DNA of 64,000 bases from Myoxocephalus aenaeus (lineage: Eukaryota; Chordata; Actinopteri; Perciformes; Cottidae): positions 572,501 to 636,500 of the forward strand of contig JBAMJR010000025.1 of NCBI GenBank assembly GCA_038501785.1, written 5' to 3'. Below are positions 21,557-32,170 of the stretch, piece after piece; within the stretch, counting starts at the first letter, position 1, and every line of letters starts with the position of its first letter. The notes under the pieces are model-generated. The model made no database searches. It saw nothing but the letters and a program-made list of their open reading frames with translations, and was not told the DNA's origin. A program made the position numbers and the translations under genes.

Positions 21557-22108
21557 ATGAATAGGGTAGTTCAGTTTGTTAGCTTTAATGTGAATGGGCT
21601 AAATGGACCAGTTAAGAGGAAGAGAGTTTTGACACAGCTTAAAAAACTGCAAACGGATATCGCTTTTTTACAAGAGACCCATCTTACCACACAAGAGCAT
21701 AAAAAGCTGAGAAGAGAATGGGTAGGACACAAGTTATCATCCTCATTTAACTCTAAAGCCAGGGGGGTTGGTATTTTAATAAATAAAAACATTCCAGTTA
21801 CAATTGAAGAAACTATAATTGATCCAGCAGGCCGCTATGTCCTAGTTACTGTAATTGTCAAATCTACTCGGGAACCCTGGACACTGTTAAATGTATACGC
21901 ACCCAACTATGATGATGAATCCTTTATTCAAGATATTTTTATGAAAGTATCAGAGGGGCAACAAAACATACTTGTAGGAGGTGACTTACATTTTTGCTTA
22001 GACCCTATATTAGATAAGTCAACTACAACAACATCCAAAACAAAAGCAGCCAAGACTACCTTATCATTTATGAAATATCTAAACCTGACAGATGCACCCT
22101 CAAACTAG
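21557..22108 (+). pseudogene. L1 ORF2, endonuclease domain
   Basis: SFNVNGLNGPVKRKRVL starts the AP-endonuclease-like domain. FLQETHL holds the catalytic glutamate; LLNVYAPNYDD and GGDLHFCLD follow. The family motif is GGDFN, so the asparagine-position residue is altered to His. The domain normally nicks target DNA to prime reverse transcription. A small deletion after KYLNLTD shifts the frame to the next segment at 22092. Confidence 0.8.
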
Positions 22109-23273
22109 AGACTATTCCTTTTACTCCTGCCCACACAACTCTCACACCAGGATCGACCTTTTCTTATTGTCAACACAGCTAATTCATAAAACACTAGAAT
22201 CTGAATATTTATCTAGGATGTTGTCTGATCATTCACCTTTGACCCTATCTAATTTGATGACAGAAAAACCAGCAAACCAATATAGATGGCGTCTGAACCC
22301 TACTCTCCTTCATAGACCAGACTTTTGCCAGTTTATTAGGGACCAGATCAAATTATTTTGTGAGCCAAACTGCTCCTCCTCCCCCAATAGTTTCATACTA
22401 TGGGACACGATGAAAGTTTATCCAAGAGGACAAATAATATTGTATACAAAGGGTATAAAAAAGAAATATATGGCGGAGATAAATGAGCTAGAAGCAGATA
22501 TTCTGAAATTGGAAAAGGAGTTTCAACAATCTGGGTCTAAAGAACTTTACCAACGGCTGGTCAACAAAAAACTAAAATACAATACTTTACATACCTATAA
22601 GGTTGAAAAAATCATTTTAAGAACCCAACAAAAATATTATGAATTGGGAGAGAAAGCTCACAAAATCTCACACAACCCAACAGAAATTAACGACTCATTC
22701 AAACAGTTTTATACAAATCTATATACATCAGAATCGCCAGAGGATCTATCTAAGATTCATGAATTTCTGTCCACTATTGAATTGCCAAAACTCGACCATG
22801 AAGACCAAGATAATCTTGATTTGCCCTTCACTCCGAAAGAAATCGAAAAGGCCTTATGCTCTCTACAACCCAATAAATCACCGGGAGAGGATGGCTTCCC
22901 CCCTGAATTCTACAGAGAATTTAAGGACTTACTAACCCCCCTTATAATGGATGTGATTAATTTGGCATCTAAAACTCAAACCCTTCCTGAATCATTCTCC
23001 ACTGCCATAATCACTGTAATTCACAAAAAAAAAGGGGATCCATTAAAGTGTTCCTCTTTTAGACCCATTTCATTATTGAATTCAGATTATGAATTGATTT
23101 CCAAAGCCCTGGCTAACAGGCTTGGCCAACATCTGCCAAAATTAATAAACCCAGACCAGAGTGGCTTTATTTTGAAACGCTCATCAGCCAATAACCTGTG
23201 CAGACTCTTTAATATTATTCATCCAACTAAATCTAAAACTGAACCTAGTGTAGCTTGTAGCATTATATGCTGA
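22092..23273 (+). pseudogene. L1 ORF2, end of EN and first half of RT
   Basis: It continues with HSHTRIDLFLLS and LSDHSPL (EN catalytic histidine), then the linker with FKQFYTNLYTSE, and RT motifs IEKALCSLQPNKSPGEDGFP, VIHKKKGDPLKCSSFRPISL and DQSGFILKRSSANNL. The frame is lost just before motif A; AEKAFDRLEWPYL can be read in another frame after 23270. Confidence 0.85.
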
Positions 23274-23340
23274 AAAGGCCTTTGATAGGCTAGAGTGGCC
23301 GTATTTATTCAAAGTTTTGGACTAGTTTGGATTTGGCCAT

Positions 23341-24117
23341 TTGTTTATCAATTGGGTGAAAACACTTTACCATAAACCCAGAGCCAAAATGACCACAAAT
23401 AGACAGACCTCGATAGCATTTCCCTTGAGTAGATTGAGTCGACAGGGCTGCCCTCTGTCTCCAGGACTCTTTGTCCTGGCTATTGAACCACTTGCTGAAG
23501 CAATTAGACGGGATCCAGATATAAAGGGGTTCAGAGTGGACGAAATAAATCATAACATTAATCTCCTTGCAGATTATGTAATTCTGTATCTAACGGACCC
23601 GGTTAACTCTCTCACTAAATTACAGATGCTGCTAAACACCTATGGTGCTATTTCAGGATACAAGGTCAATTTGGAAAAAAGTGAAATTATTCCACTCACG
23701 AACTTTGATCACACCGAACACCAACAAACAACCCCATTTAAGTGGCTCCAGAATATTAAATATCTAGGAATAATTATAGACAATGATCTTAAAAAATTGT
23801 ACAAACTTAATTACCTCCCATTACTGAGTAAAATTGAGGAAGACCTAAACAGATGGAGGAACCTAACCATTACTCTAATTGGTCGAATAAACTGTGTGAA
23901 AATGAATATTCTTCCGAGGTTGCAGTATCTTTTCCAGTCCTTACCCGTAACCATTACCTGAAACCTTTTTTAAAACACTCAATAAACACGTTAGACAGTT
24001 TTTATGGAACTGTAAAATCCCAAGGGCGTCAATGGAAAAACTAACATGGGATTATAGTCTAGGAGGTTTTCGACTGCTCAATTAAAAAATATATTATTTA
24101 GCGGCCCAGATGCGATA
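23341..24117 (+). pseudogene. L1 ORF2, second half of RT, catalytic motif lost
   Basis: FINWVKTLYHKPRAKMTTN and RQGCPLSPGLFVLAIEPLAE (motif B) are normal. Motif C, YADD in active L1s, reads LADY at 23566-23577, so the catalytic aspartate pair is destroyed. Downstream IKYLGIIIDNDLKKLYKLNY and INCVKMNILPRLQYLFQSLP are typical thumb sequences. The frame shifts after 23961, and coding homology runs to AAQMRY at 24117, where the Tc1-type element is inserted. Confidence 0.85.
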
Positions 24118-24119
24118 TA

Positions 24120-25340
24120 CACTCACCTAAAGGATTATTAGGAACACCATACTAATACTGTGTTTGACCCCCTTTCGCCTTCAGAACTGCCTTAATTCTA
24201 CGTGGCATTGATTCAACAAGGTGCTGAAAGCATTCTTTAGAAATGTTGGCCCATATTGATAGGATAGCATCTTGCAGTTGATGGAGATTTGTGGGATGCA
24301 CATCCAGGGCATGAAGCTCCCGTTCCACCACATCCCAAAGATGCTCTATTGGGTTGAGATCTGGTGACTGTGGAGGCCATTTTAGTACAGTGAACTCAGT
24401 GTCATGTTCAAGAAACCAATTTGAAATGATTCGAGCTTTGTGACATGGTGCATTATCCTGCTGGAAGTAGCCATCAGAGGATGGGTACATGGTGGTCATA
24501 AAGGGATGGACATGGTCAGAAACAATGCTCAGGTAGGCCGTGGCATTTAAACGATGCCCAATTGGCACTAAGGGGCCTAAAGTGTGCCAAGAAAACATCC
24601 CCCACACCATTACACCACCACCACCAGCCTGCACAGTGGTAACAAGGCATGATGGATCCATGTTCTCATTCTGTTTACGCCAAATTCTGACTCTACCATC
24701 TGAATGTCTCAACAGAAATCGAGACTCATCAGACCAGGCAACATTTTTCCAGTCTTCAACTGTCCAATTTTGGTGAGCTCTTGCAAATTGTAGCCTATTT
24801 TTCCTATTTGTAGTGGAGATGAGTGGTACCCGGTGGGGTCTTCTGCTGTTGTAGCCCATCCGCCTCAAGGTTGTGCGTGTTGTAGCTTCACAAATGCTTT
24901 GCTGCATACCTCGGTTGTAACGAGTGGTTATTTCAGTCAAAGTTGCTCTTCTATCAGCTTGAATCAGTCGGCCCATTCTCCTCTGACCTCTAGCATCAAC
25001 AAGGCATTTTCGCCCACAGGACTGCCGCATACTGGATGTTTTTCCCTTTTCACACCATTCTTTGTAAACCCTTGAAATGGTTGTGCATGAAAATCCCAGT
25101 AACTGAGCAGATTGTGAAATACTCAGACCGGCCCGTCTGGCACCAACAACCACGCCACCCTCAAAATTGCTTAAATCACCTTTCTTTCCCATTCTGACAT
25201 TCAGTTTGGAGTTCATGAGATTGTCTTGACCAGGACCACACCCCTAAATGTATTGAAGCAACTGCCATGTGATTGGTTGATTAGATAATTGCATTAATGA
25301 GAAATTGAACAGGTGTTCCTAATAATCCTTTAGGTGAGTG
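24120..25340 (-). mobile_element. Tc1/mariner element, intact, DD36E-type
   Basis: The 1221-bp element has exact 29-bp terminal inverted repeats (24120-24148 and 25312-25340; outer bases CACTCACCTAAAGGATTATT) and a TA duplication on both sides (24118-24119 and 25341-25342). Its single gene is complete. Removing the element rejoins an open L1 frame (QMRY to ISSRFDGDAAP), which fixes its insertion point and shows that it entered after the L1. Perfect ends and an open transposase point to recent mobilisation. Confidence 0.95.
24152..25216 (-). CDS. Tc1/mariner transposase (DD36E), full length
   Basis: The 354-residue frame has no interruption. Residues 12-60 form a first helix-turn-helix (SISQSAQLLGFSCTTISRV) and 70-125 a second, together the bipartite end-binding domain. 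The catalytic triad is D163 (WSDESRF), D254 (FQQDNAPCH) and E291 (DLNPIEHLWD). Counting gives 36 residues between the second Asp and Glu, not the 34 of most Tc1 transposases, so I infer the DD36E (Incomer-like) group. The Gly-rich box (QAGGGGVMVWGMF) is at 197-209. It would cut and paste its own element in the nucleus. An alternative start at residue 9 (MGKKGDLS) would give 346 residues, closer to typical. No promoter beyond the terminal repeat is evident. Confidence 0.93.
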   Translation of the reverse strand: MNSKLNVRMGKKGDLSNFEGGVVVGARRAGLSISQSAQLLGFSCTTISRVYKEWCEKGKTSSMRQSCGRKCLVDARGQRRMGRLIQADRRATLTEITTRYNRGMQQSICEATTRTTLRRMGYNSRRPHRVPLISTTNRKNRLQFARAHQNWTVEDWKNVAWSDESRFLLRHSDGRVRIWRKQNENMDPSCLVTTVQAGGGGVMVWGMFSWHTLGPLVPIGHRLNATAYLSIVSDHVHPFMTTMYPSSDGYFQQDNAPCHKARIISNWFLEHDTEFTVLKWPPQSPDLNPIEHLWDVVERELHALDVHPTNLHQLQDAILSIWANISKECFQHLVESMPRRIKAVLKAKGGQTQY

Positions 25341-25342
25341 TA

Positions 25343-26285
25343 TTTCGTCACGTTTTGATGGTGATGCTGCCCCCTCTTGGATACAAATTGCACTTCATCC
25401 TCTGAAAGAAGGAAAGTCCAGTGATTTTATTTATATATGGAACTCCAAAACCATATCCAACAGGACAGATAATCCTATTTTGAAACATTTTATTAAAATA
25501 TGGTATGAAGTAAAAAAAAAATCTTGGTCTGAATTTGAGACTGTCACCAAAAACACCTCTAAGACAACATTAACTTGTACCCATGACTCTAAATAATAAT
25601 ATTCTGGAGACTTAGCATGACAGGGGAATCCAGCATCTGGAAGATTGCTTTGATAAAATATGAGGAAAATGTGTGTAAATGTATTTCTAAAATGTACTCC
25701 ATGTTGCTAAATGAGGGCTCAAAACCAGGATTCCACAGATCCAGAATGAGATGGGAATCAGACTTGAATATAGCAATTGATGAAGAACTCTGGTCAGATT
25801 TGTGCCAGAACAGTTTGTCAGCAACGGTTAATGCCCGATACAGACTTGCGCATTATAATTGTATTCATCAACTGTACCTCACCCCACAGAAGCTACATAA
25901 ATCCAAACCTGAATTGTCAGTGTGGTATAGAGGTTGGCTCCTTCCAACACTGTACCTGGCTTTGCACAAAGGTGAGGTCCTTTTGGTATGACTTTTGTAA
26001 TGCCTTAACTAAGATCACAGGGGTTACCTTTCCATTGGATCCTGAGCTATGTTTACTGGGAAACTTCACAACTTTCAACGGGTCTTTAACGAAGCTCCAC
26101 ATTAAATTAGCAGAAATTGCTCTATGTGTGGTCAGGAAATGTATAGCAATGGCTTGGAAGTCTGATTCCCCCACTCTCATCGACAGATGGTCTGTGGAAA
26201 TTAACAGTTGTATTCCTCTTGAAAAGATCACATATCCTCAGAAAGAAATATAAGTTATTAGTGAAAATCTGGCAGCCTTATTTGG
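25343..26285 (+). pseudogene. L1 ORF2 C-terminal region
   Basis: It resumes ORF2 after the Tc1-type insertion: FDGDAAPSWIQIALHPLKEG and SSDFIYIWNSKTISNRT, a shift, then KIALIKYEENVCKCISKMYS and LAHYNCIHQLYLTPQKLHK, and in a further frame NCQCGIEVGSFQHCTWLCTK, the cysteine/histidine-rich C-terminus of L1 ORF2 proteins. Frame changes occur near 25560 and 25900. The 3' end is cut at about 26285 by a family A repeat. Confidence 0.8.
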
Positions 26286-26975
26286 AGTAATTCAATTCAA
26301 TTCAGTTTATTTGATATAGCCCAACATCACAAATACAAGTTTGCCTCAGAGGGCTTTACAATCTGTACACATAACATCCCTGTCCCGGGACCTGACATCG
26401 GATCAGGAAAAACTCCCCCAAATAAAAGATAGTAAAAACCCTTTCACAGGGAAAAAAGGGGAAGAAACCTGAGGGAGAGCAACAGAGGAGGATCCCTCTC
26501 CCCGGATGGACAGAAGAAATAGATGTCATGTGGCCAGAATGAATAGCGTAGCGGAGTTACAGCACATTCAATGAATATGACAGACATTATTCATATAATG
26601 AGTAATAGGCATGGTCCATGATCCAGATAACCACAATCCATGAAGCAGAAGGAGGTAGAGAGGAGGGGCATCAGCAGGGCCATGGCAGCAGGCAGGACCG
26701 GTTCCAGGCCGGTTCCATCAGCAGGGCCATGACAGCAGGCAGGACCGGTTCCAGAACGGTTCCATCAGCAGGGCCATGGCAGTAGGCAGGACCGGTTCCA
26801 GGCAGCCATGAATCCATGGAAAAAGAAAGTAGAGTTAGTAATGTGCATTGAAGAGACAATAATTTATCCAGAAGGAGAGAAAGAAGAGGAGGAGAGGAGA
26901 GGAGTGAAAGAGGAAGAGAGGAAGAGAAGAGGAGAAGAGGTGCTCAGTGTATCCTAAGACCTCTCAGCTGCTCAC
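26286..26975 (+). repeat. Dispersed repeat family A, copy 2, with 47-bp tandem
   Basis: This is the longest copy in the window, from TTCAATTCAATTCAGTTTAT to TGCTCAGTGTATCCTAAGAC. It includes three units of a 47-bp repeat (CATCAGCAGGGCCATGGCAG core, at 26669, 26716 and 26763) and a GA-rich stretch (26870-26940). It is inserted in the 3' end of the L1. The family shows no protein. Confidence 0.8.
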
Positions 26976-27297
26976 ATGCACGTCTCTACTGCGCCGTGCA
27001 CGTGCTGGGGCTAGATCGATCATCGTGTCTGTTCTTTAAAAAAAATATTGTTTATAGTTTGAAGTTAAAAAGTGCGAAGCTGTAGTTTGAAGTCAAGTGT
27101 TTTGTATTTATTTATATGTATAGTATACTTTAAACAGTTAATATATTGTTACATGTGAAGAAAATAAATTGCCTTTAAGTGTTGGAATACATGTTAAATA
27201 TTTAACTGCAAAGTAGTAATGCGTGATACTTTTTTTGCATTGAATCATACTGGGATTAGATGGCCCTACCAAAAATAATTGCCACCAGCCGCCACTG
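26976..27297. mobile_element. hAT-type element end
   Basis: It ends CCAGCCGCCACTG, the complement of a CAGTGGCGGC start. The stretch 26960-27015 (AGCTGCTCACATGCACGTCT, ATCGATC) is the reverse complement of sequence at 33656-33720 near another hAT end, so both belong to one family in opposite orientation. Confidence 0.45.
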
Positions 27298-27741
27298 CAT
27301 ATATTTATATTTGTGTATATGACATAGAACAATGACTATTGACAAAAGGTTGATGGCAACATTTAACAATCTGTTAGTTGTTAGTTTGGGGTCAGATAGT
27401 TACCAAGAGAAGAAACTTAACAAGTAGAGTCGTGTTTTTGAAGGAAAGTTCCCCCCCCAAAAAAAGTGGTCCAGGGCTTGGTCCAAAGCACACTTTGTCG
27501 GCCCTGTGATAGTGGAAACTAGCTACAACATAAATTGGGCAGAGAAGTTACCTGTAGCCGATCATCCTTCTGGAAAAGACTGAGCTGCTGCAGCACACCT
27601 GGCTAATTGGACTGGGCCTACATCTCTTCAAAAGACGTTTCCCCCCATAGTTTGCCATTCAAGAGGCTTATATTGTACAGGTTGCAAGAGGCTTACAATA
27701 CAGGTTTGGACAGTTCCTTCTCTATCTGTAGACTTACCAGC

Positions 27742-27930
27742 TCTCTGTTCTTGGACTTCATTCCATCCATGAGGAAAGAGAAGACCTTCGATGCCAGGTA
27801 AAGACAGTATGGCAAGTATGGCCCGAACATCTTTGCGAACCACATCCTTTTGCTCACCTTGAGTATGAGGTAGGGGATGAAGGAGTTGGCCTCATACTCA
27901 GTCCCTTCTACTACAGCTAGAGGGGTGTCC
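27742..27930 (-). other. Exon-like open block, function unknown
   Basis: The minus strand has an AG acceptor (ACCCACAG) at 27931, an open frame (LDTPLAVVEGTEYEANSF, MWFAKMFGPYLPYCLYLASK) and a consensus donor GTAAGT after KSKNREL. A second internal donor (AAGGTGAGC) is also present. I do not recognise the protein. The pyrimidine tract is weak and the flanks resemble repeat ends, so this could be a processed-gene remnant or chance. Confidence 0.3.
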
Positions 27931-28004
27931 AACTGTGGGTTGCCAGTCAGTCACACAATGCAGAAGTAGCCATTGCAGACACACCTGCATGGAGATCTGC
28001 AACA

Positions 28005-28079
28005 ATTTGTATTGTCATATGCACAGAAAACAGACTCTGTACAATGAAAAGCCTATTTTGCTGGGTCCTCCTAACAGTG
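28005..28079 (+). repeat. LINE 3'-end-like repeat, second copy
   Basis: ATTGTCATATGCACAGAAAA, CTCTGTACAATGAAAAGCCT and TTTTGCTGGGTCC match 12811-12915. It is truncated directly before the hairpin at 28080. Confidence 0.6.
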
Positions 28080-28131
28080 TTAGTGCAGCATCTCTGTTAG
28101 TCCATTATATAATCAAGAGATGCTGCACTAA
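28080..28131. repeat. Perfect 16-bp inverted repeat, 20-nt loop
   Basis: TTAGTGCAGCATCTCT and its exact complement AGAGATGCTGCACTAA flank a 20-base AT-rich loop, immediately 3' of the LINE-tail repeat. Confidence 0.9.
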
Positions 28132-28254
28132 GTGTTCTTACATCACTTTATGCATTATAAATCTGTTTTTATAAATATCTAGCAGTTATTTCATTATTGT
28201 TGGTGTGCCATTGTATTACATGCATATTTAAAAAAACAATTATGTCTGACCAAT

Positions 28255-28380
28255 ACTGGAGCGGGTTGTCCTTGAACCACAAAGTTGTAGGTTAGATCCC
28301 CGGGTCTGTCTGGCTGTATGTTGGAGTGCCCTTGAGCTGAACCCCAAGTTGCTCCCTGGGAACTTTACACCAACCCACTA
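28255..28380 (+). repeat. Degenerate tRNA-derived SINE
   Basis: GAGCGGGTTGTCCTTGAACC, a B-box-like GGTTAGATCCCCGG, then GTGCCCTTGAGCTGAACCCC and GTTGCTCCC follow the order of the common cichlid-type (AFC/HpaI-like) SINE body. A cleaner copy lies at 51826. It is diverged and lacks the 3' tail. Confidence 0.55.
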
Positions 28381-28503
28381 ACATTTCATACATGTGACGA
28401 TCAAAACAAAGTTTGGTCTTGCATTCAAAACACAGGTTATTTTCATTTCCTGAAAATTAACAGTTTGGGACATATAGGTTTCTGCATGAAAGCAACAATA
28501 CCA

Positions 28504-28968
28504 TCATCTCTTCTGATTGTGGGACTCTGCTATTTCTGTTTCAGGCGAGGCAGGACACCTCTTCTGTAAAACACAGCAGGACCTGGGTGGGTTCAGTTTG
28601 AGGTTGATGTTTGAATGTGTGATGCCTTTTAGTGTCAAATCACACTCTGGGCAACAATGTTGTCCTCTTCTCTGACTAGAGTTCCCTTTTCCCGCTCGTC
28701 TTGAATACATACATAATGTGAATTTAATGCAACCTCGGCACAGGATGGCACCAATTTGTTTCCCCACCTGAACAAAAAAGAAAAACCTTCTGTGAAATCC
28801 ACTTTTAAACACATGATGGCACTGTTGCCCTGCGATGTAAAACACTGAATCGCACTGCACCAAGACTGAACAAGATGTAAAGCCCCTCAACTCATCTCTC
28901 AGGTTATCCATCATGTCCTGAATCCAAAACCCCTCCACACATACTTTTCTCTCCCAATAACAACCCAC
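28504..28968 (-). other. Unassigned 154-residue frame with two CxxC pairs
   Basis: The minus frame contains CRGC and, 26 residues later, CPEC (with a preceding HC), a spacing that could form a zinc ribbon, followed by ITHSNINLKLN. An AG after a pyrimidine tract (CTTTTTTGTTCAG, near 28768) could start an exon at VGKQIGAIL. The pattern weakly recalls zinc ribbons linked to OB folds, but I cannot name it, and no donor or neighbour exon confirms it. Confidence 0.25.
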
Positions 28969-29439
28969 ACTTAGGTCCTGTATTTAGACATGTATGGGAC
29001 TTCATTACTTTTTATTTCCTTTCGCTCCAGAGCGTATCACCTCACTCTGGCCTTTTCCTCAATGTACACAAGGGCCTAGCTTCGAGGAAAACATACATAT
29101 GTTCCTATGCCACGTGGAGCATACAGTGTTTTCAGTTGGGAATAGGGATGGTTGGTTCCTTGGATGTCACCATTTCTTGGTGATGGTCTCTCAGAGGACG
29201 TGAGGGAATACTGTGTGAGGGGACAAACAAGGGAGACGGGGAGGGGTGGTGCTTTGGAGTGGATGGAGAGTAGAGTACGTGAATGTCAAAGCTCGGACAG
29301 AAAAGCATCACTGGGAAGATGGAAGGATGAAGGGGTGAGGGCAGGGAGGTTGTAGAGGAGGAGTGGGTGTTGCACTTTGCAGAATGTCACAGCTTGTCTC
29401 TCTTCCCCCCTTCTCTCTCTCTCTCTCTCCTTAAAATAA

Positions 29440-29780
29440 TTTTCCTCCCTCCGTCTCTCACCGGTTTGATTGATTGCTGTAGTTTTTTTCGAAGGGCTTT
29501 CGCTACAGATAAGATACTGCCTCAGGCTACATACGGAGTTCGCTTTCCAAGGAAGACAAAATGTGCAAGACAACTTGAGTCAAACATTTCAAATTTTTAG
29601 TCAAAATGATCTTGGGGAAAATAAAATGGCTTGCATGGTGCGAGAGACATTTAATGAGGGCCTTGTTTCATGCTCTCGAGCAGTACAAGCTTCGAGCTTA
29701 CACATGTGCGTGTCAGTTTATTTATTGCATGTGAAGTTCATGACCTGCCTTTTGTGTACAGCAGTCTGTCTGAGGAAGAT
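29440..29780 (+). repeat. Unclassified duplicated segment, copy 1
   Basis: A TC-rich lead, then GGTTTGATTGATTGCT, CGAAGGGCTTTCGCTACAGA, ACTGCCTCAGGCTACATACG and GAGCTTACACATG occur in the same order at 34285-34590. No terminal repeats, no poly(A) and no conserved frame are seen. It could be an old transposon or a local duplication. Confidence 0.55.
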
Positions 29781-29799
29781 AACACGGGTGAAAAAAATA

Positions 29800-31735
29800 A
29801 ATCCAAAATTGAATTACACATTTTTATTTTTATTTAGGGAGGGCACTCCCTAAACATTCTGAATAGAATGTTAGATGACGATTACGCTTGTTAACTACTG
29901 AATTAATTGATTCATTTGACATATTATTTTTCAATGCCCATTTGAAATCAAATCACAATACTGAAAAAATTATGTGTTTGTTGGCTTGGAACCGCTGTGT
30001 TGCGGACAGTATATTGCTCATACTATGTGTTGTTGGCCTCGGCTTCATTCTGCTGCTGACTGGATAAGAATTGTTTGGCTGTTAGGTTCAATCAGCTTAT
30101 CACACTGAACACTGAGGTCATTTTCAGTCGATTTTCTCGATTTGACATAATTTCTTAGATTCACCTTTTAAAGGTACTTGCATATAAGATATATACCCAT
30201 GTTTTACATCATAAATTGCAGAACAATCTCAGCTATCTATATAATGAGGCACCATTGAATTCACATAAAAAAACGAACTTTACTCAGGTGGTAACTCTGT
30301 TTAGGTGATGGAAATTGGTTTACGAAAGGTTTTAGGTTCACAAAAGCAGGGAAATATATGAATAAAATGGTAGATACATGTAAATAAAAGTCTAAAACTA
30401 AATTTTTTATTATCGTTTTTTGAGTAGAAATATGGTCTTTCACACCTTTTACCAAAATGATAAAAATGGGACTGAGAAATGACTTCATAGTACAGATAAA
30501 GCTTCATGGAGTGTGTGCAAATGAAAAATGACCATCACAACATTTTTTTTTTAAATAAAAATATGTATTACATAAAAAAAAAAGAAAATGTACAGAATAT
30601 ATATTGAGAAATATAAAACAGAACAATAATAAGTGAATTATCTAAACGCAAAGGAAAGGAGCTTCAATGCTTCCTAACTTAGCTCCTTTACCATAGGAAC
30701 CACTGGACCTGCCTTTGCGAAAGGAAAGGAGATAATGCCGACCCACAATTCCTTGCAGCGGCAACATTTAAATTGACGTATCATTCAATTTAATTGGCCG
30801 TTCACGAGAACAAACGATCATGATCGAGAAACGCATATCATGTAAATAACCGTTGCTATAATTTGGGAATACTTTCAATAATCTGTTAAACCGGCTGGCA
30901 AACTACAAACGTTACATTGCTGAAAACTGCTGTAAAGTGATGAAACTGCTGTAAAGTGATGAAATTGCTGTATTGATATTCTCTCTCTCGCCCTCATTCT
31001 TTTATTTTATTTGACTTCAGTTACAGAAGCTTTAATGAAAGAGTTAAACTGAACGAGCTCTTCAGTCTGAGTCATGTTTCTGATTATCTTCTTTTTAATC
31101 AACTATTTTGTCACATTACAATAAAACAAGTCAACATGAGTTGTGTGATGTTTCATAAACTGTTGTCTGCATATTTGTGTGATGAGATTACAATATGCAT
31201 ATAAACCATAACAACAAAAAGGGATATGGGACACACATATATGACACATATCGTTAGTGTGATAACGTATTTAATTCAGCATGTTTGAAACTGAACAAAG
31301 AGACAGTTTAGTAGCGTTGTACTCTCTGTGAAAAAATATGTTGCTTTCATTTTCATATTCATTCGTTCATTTCTATTCCAACCTCGTTAATAAAGTAAAA
31401 CCATGAACCAGGTTGTTTATGTAATCTGCATGACGCAACACTGTAAGAAGACGGACGAAGTATTTAAGATGCGCTTTATTGTGGTCCGAGATGGACTACA
31501 GCATTGTAGTTTCACCGCTGAAGACCGACGTCACTAACATGCGCCTGCCGTCACGTCATAACTACGTTGCTTAGGGAAAGTGGAGTCGGATTTGCCAAAC
31601 ACCGCGGTTGTCTTCTCCTAACTCCTTATGAATTCTCCTTCCCATCTTTCCTTAACCCTGTGACGTTTTCCACAGAGGTTAAGGAAAAGTGTTTAGGATT
31701 AGACGTTAGGAGGTAATTATTTGACTATTCGACCG
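29800..31735. other. No gene seen
   Basis: AT-rich DNA without a convincing frame. There is a poly(T)/poly(A) patch at 30540-30590, a short 22-bp tandem (GCTGTAAAGTGATGAAA at 30928-30968) and a moderately GC-rich part at 31430-31720, which may belong to an unrecognised element. Confidence 0.5.
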
Positions 31736-31744
31736 CAGCCCAGG

Positions 31745-31915
31745 AGTGTCGTCTTCTTCTTCGTTTTCTTCTTCGTCTTCTTCTTCTTCTTCTTTAAGGT
31801 TTATTGGCGGCTGGAAAACAACAGTTTGGTGCATTACCGGCACAAACTGGTATGGAGTGTGGATCAGGATGTCTAGCACTGGCCCTATCAACAAACAAAT
31901 AACAAAAACCACCAC

Positions 31916-31981
<66 letters not shown>

Positions 31982-32170
31982 GCTTCAACAAACCAAACCA
32001 TAACTAACCAACCAAAACAAATAAACCCATGGCTCATATTCTCTCAATAATCATTGTTATCCTAAAATACTGCAATAGTGCTTCATAGCACCCACTGGAG
32101 TTACCTTGCAGAACACACGCCATATCCAACCGTACCCCCTCCTTGCCGAGGCCTCCAACTAAACGTCAAT
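31745..32170 (+). repeat. Dispersed repeat with (TTC)n head and (TA)n
   Basis: (TTC)n followed by TTTATTGGCGGCTGG and GGTGCATTACCGGCAC is a familiar teleost repeat head. A (TA)n tract with a central ATTAT break sits at 31930-31980, and AACTAAACGTCAATGT near 32158 fits the same family's body. The class is uncertain. Confidence 0.5.

Larger units (their letters stand above)
20099..26285 (+). mobile_element. L1-clade LINE, near full length, degenerate
   Basis: A short 5' region is followed by ORF1 (20290-21007), an inter-ORF spacer with AT-rich stretches, and ORF2 (21557-26252) with endonuclease, RT and C-terminal parts in the expected order. A Tc1-type element interrupts ORF2 at 24120-25340. 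A family A repeat cuts the 3' end at about 26285. It carries several frameshifts and a damaged catalytic motif, so it is inactive, but its length is unusual among the 5'-truncated LINEs around it. Confidence 0.85.

Noticed and set aside
25617..26253. Separate host zinc-binding gene from the Cys-rich frames
   Set aside because: Frames are the C-terminus of the L1 ORF2 continuing after the Tc1-type insertion.
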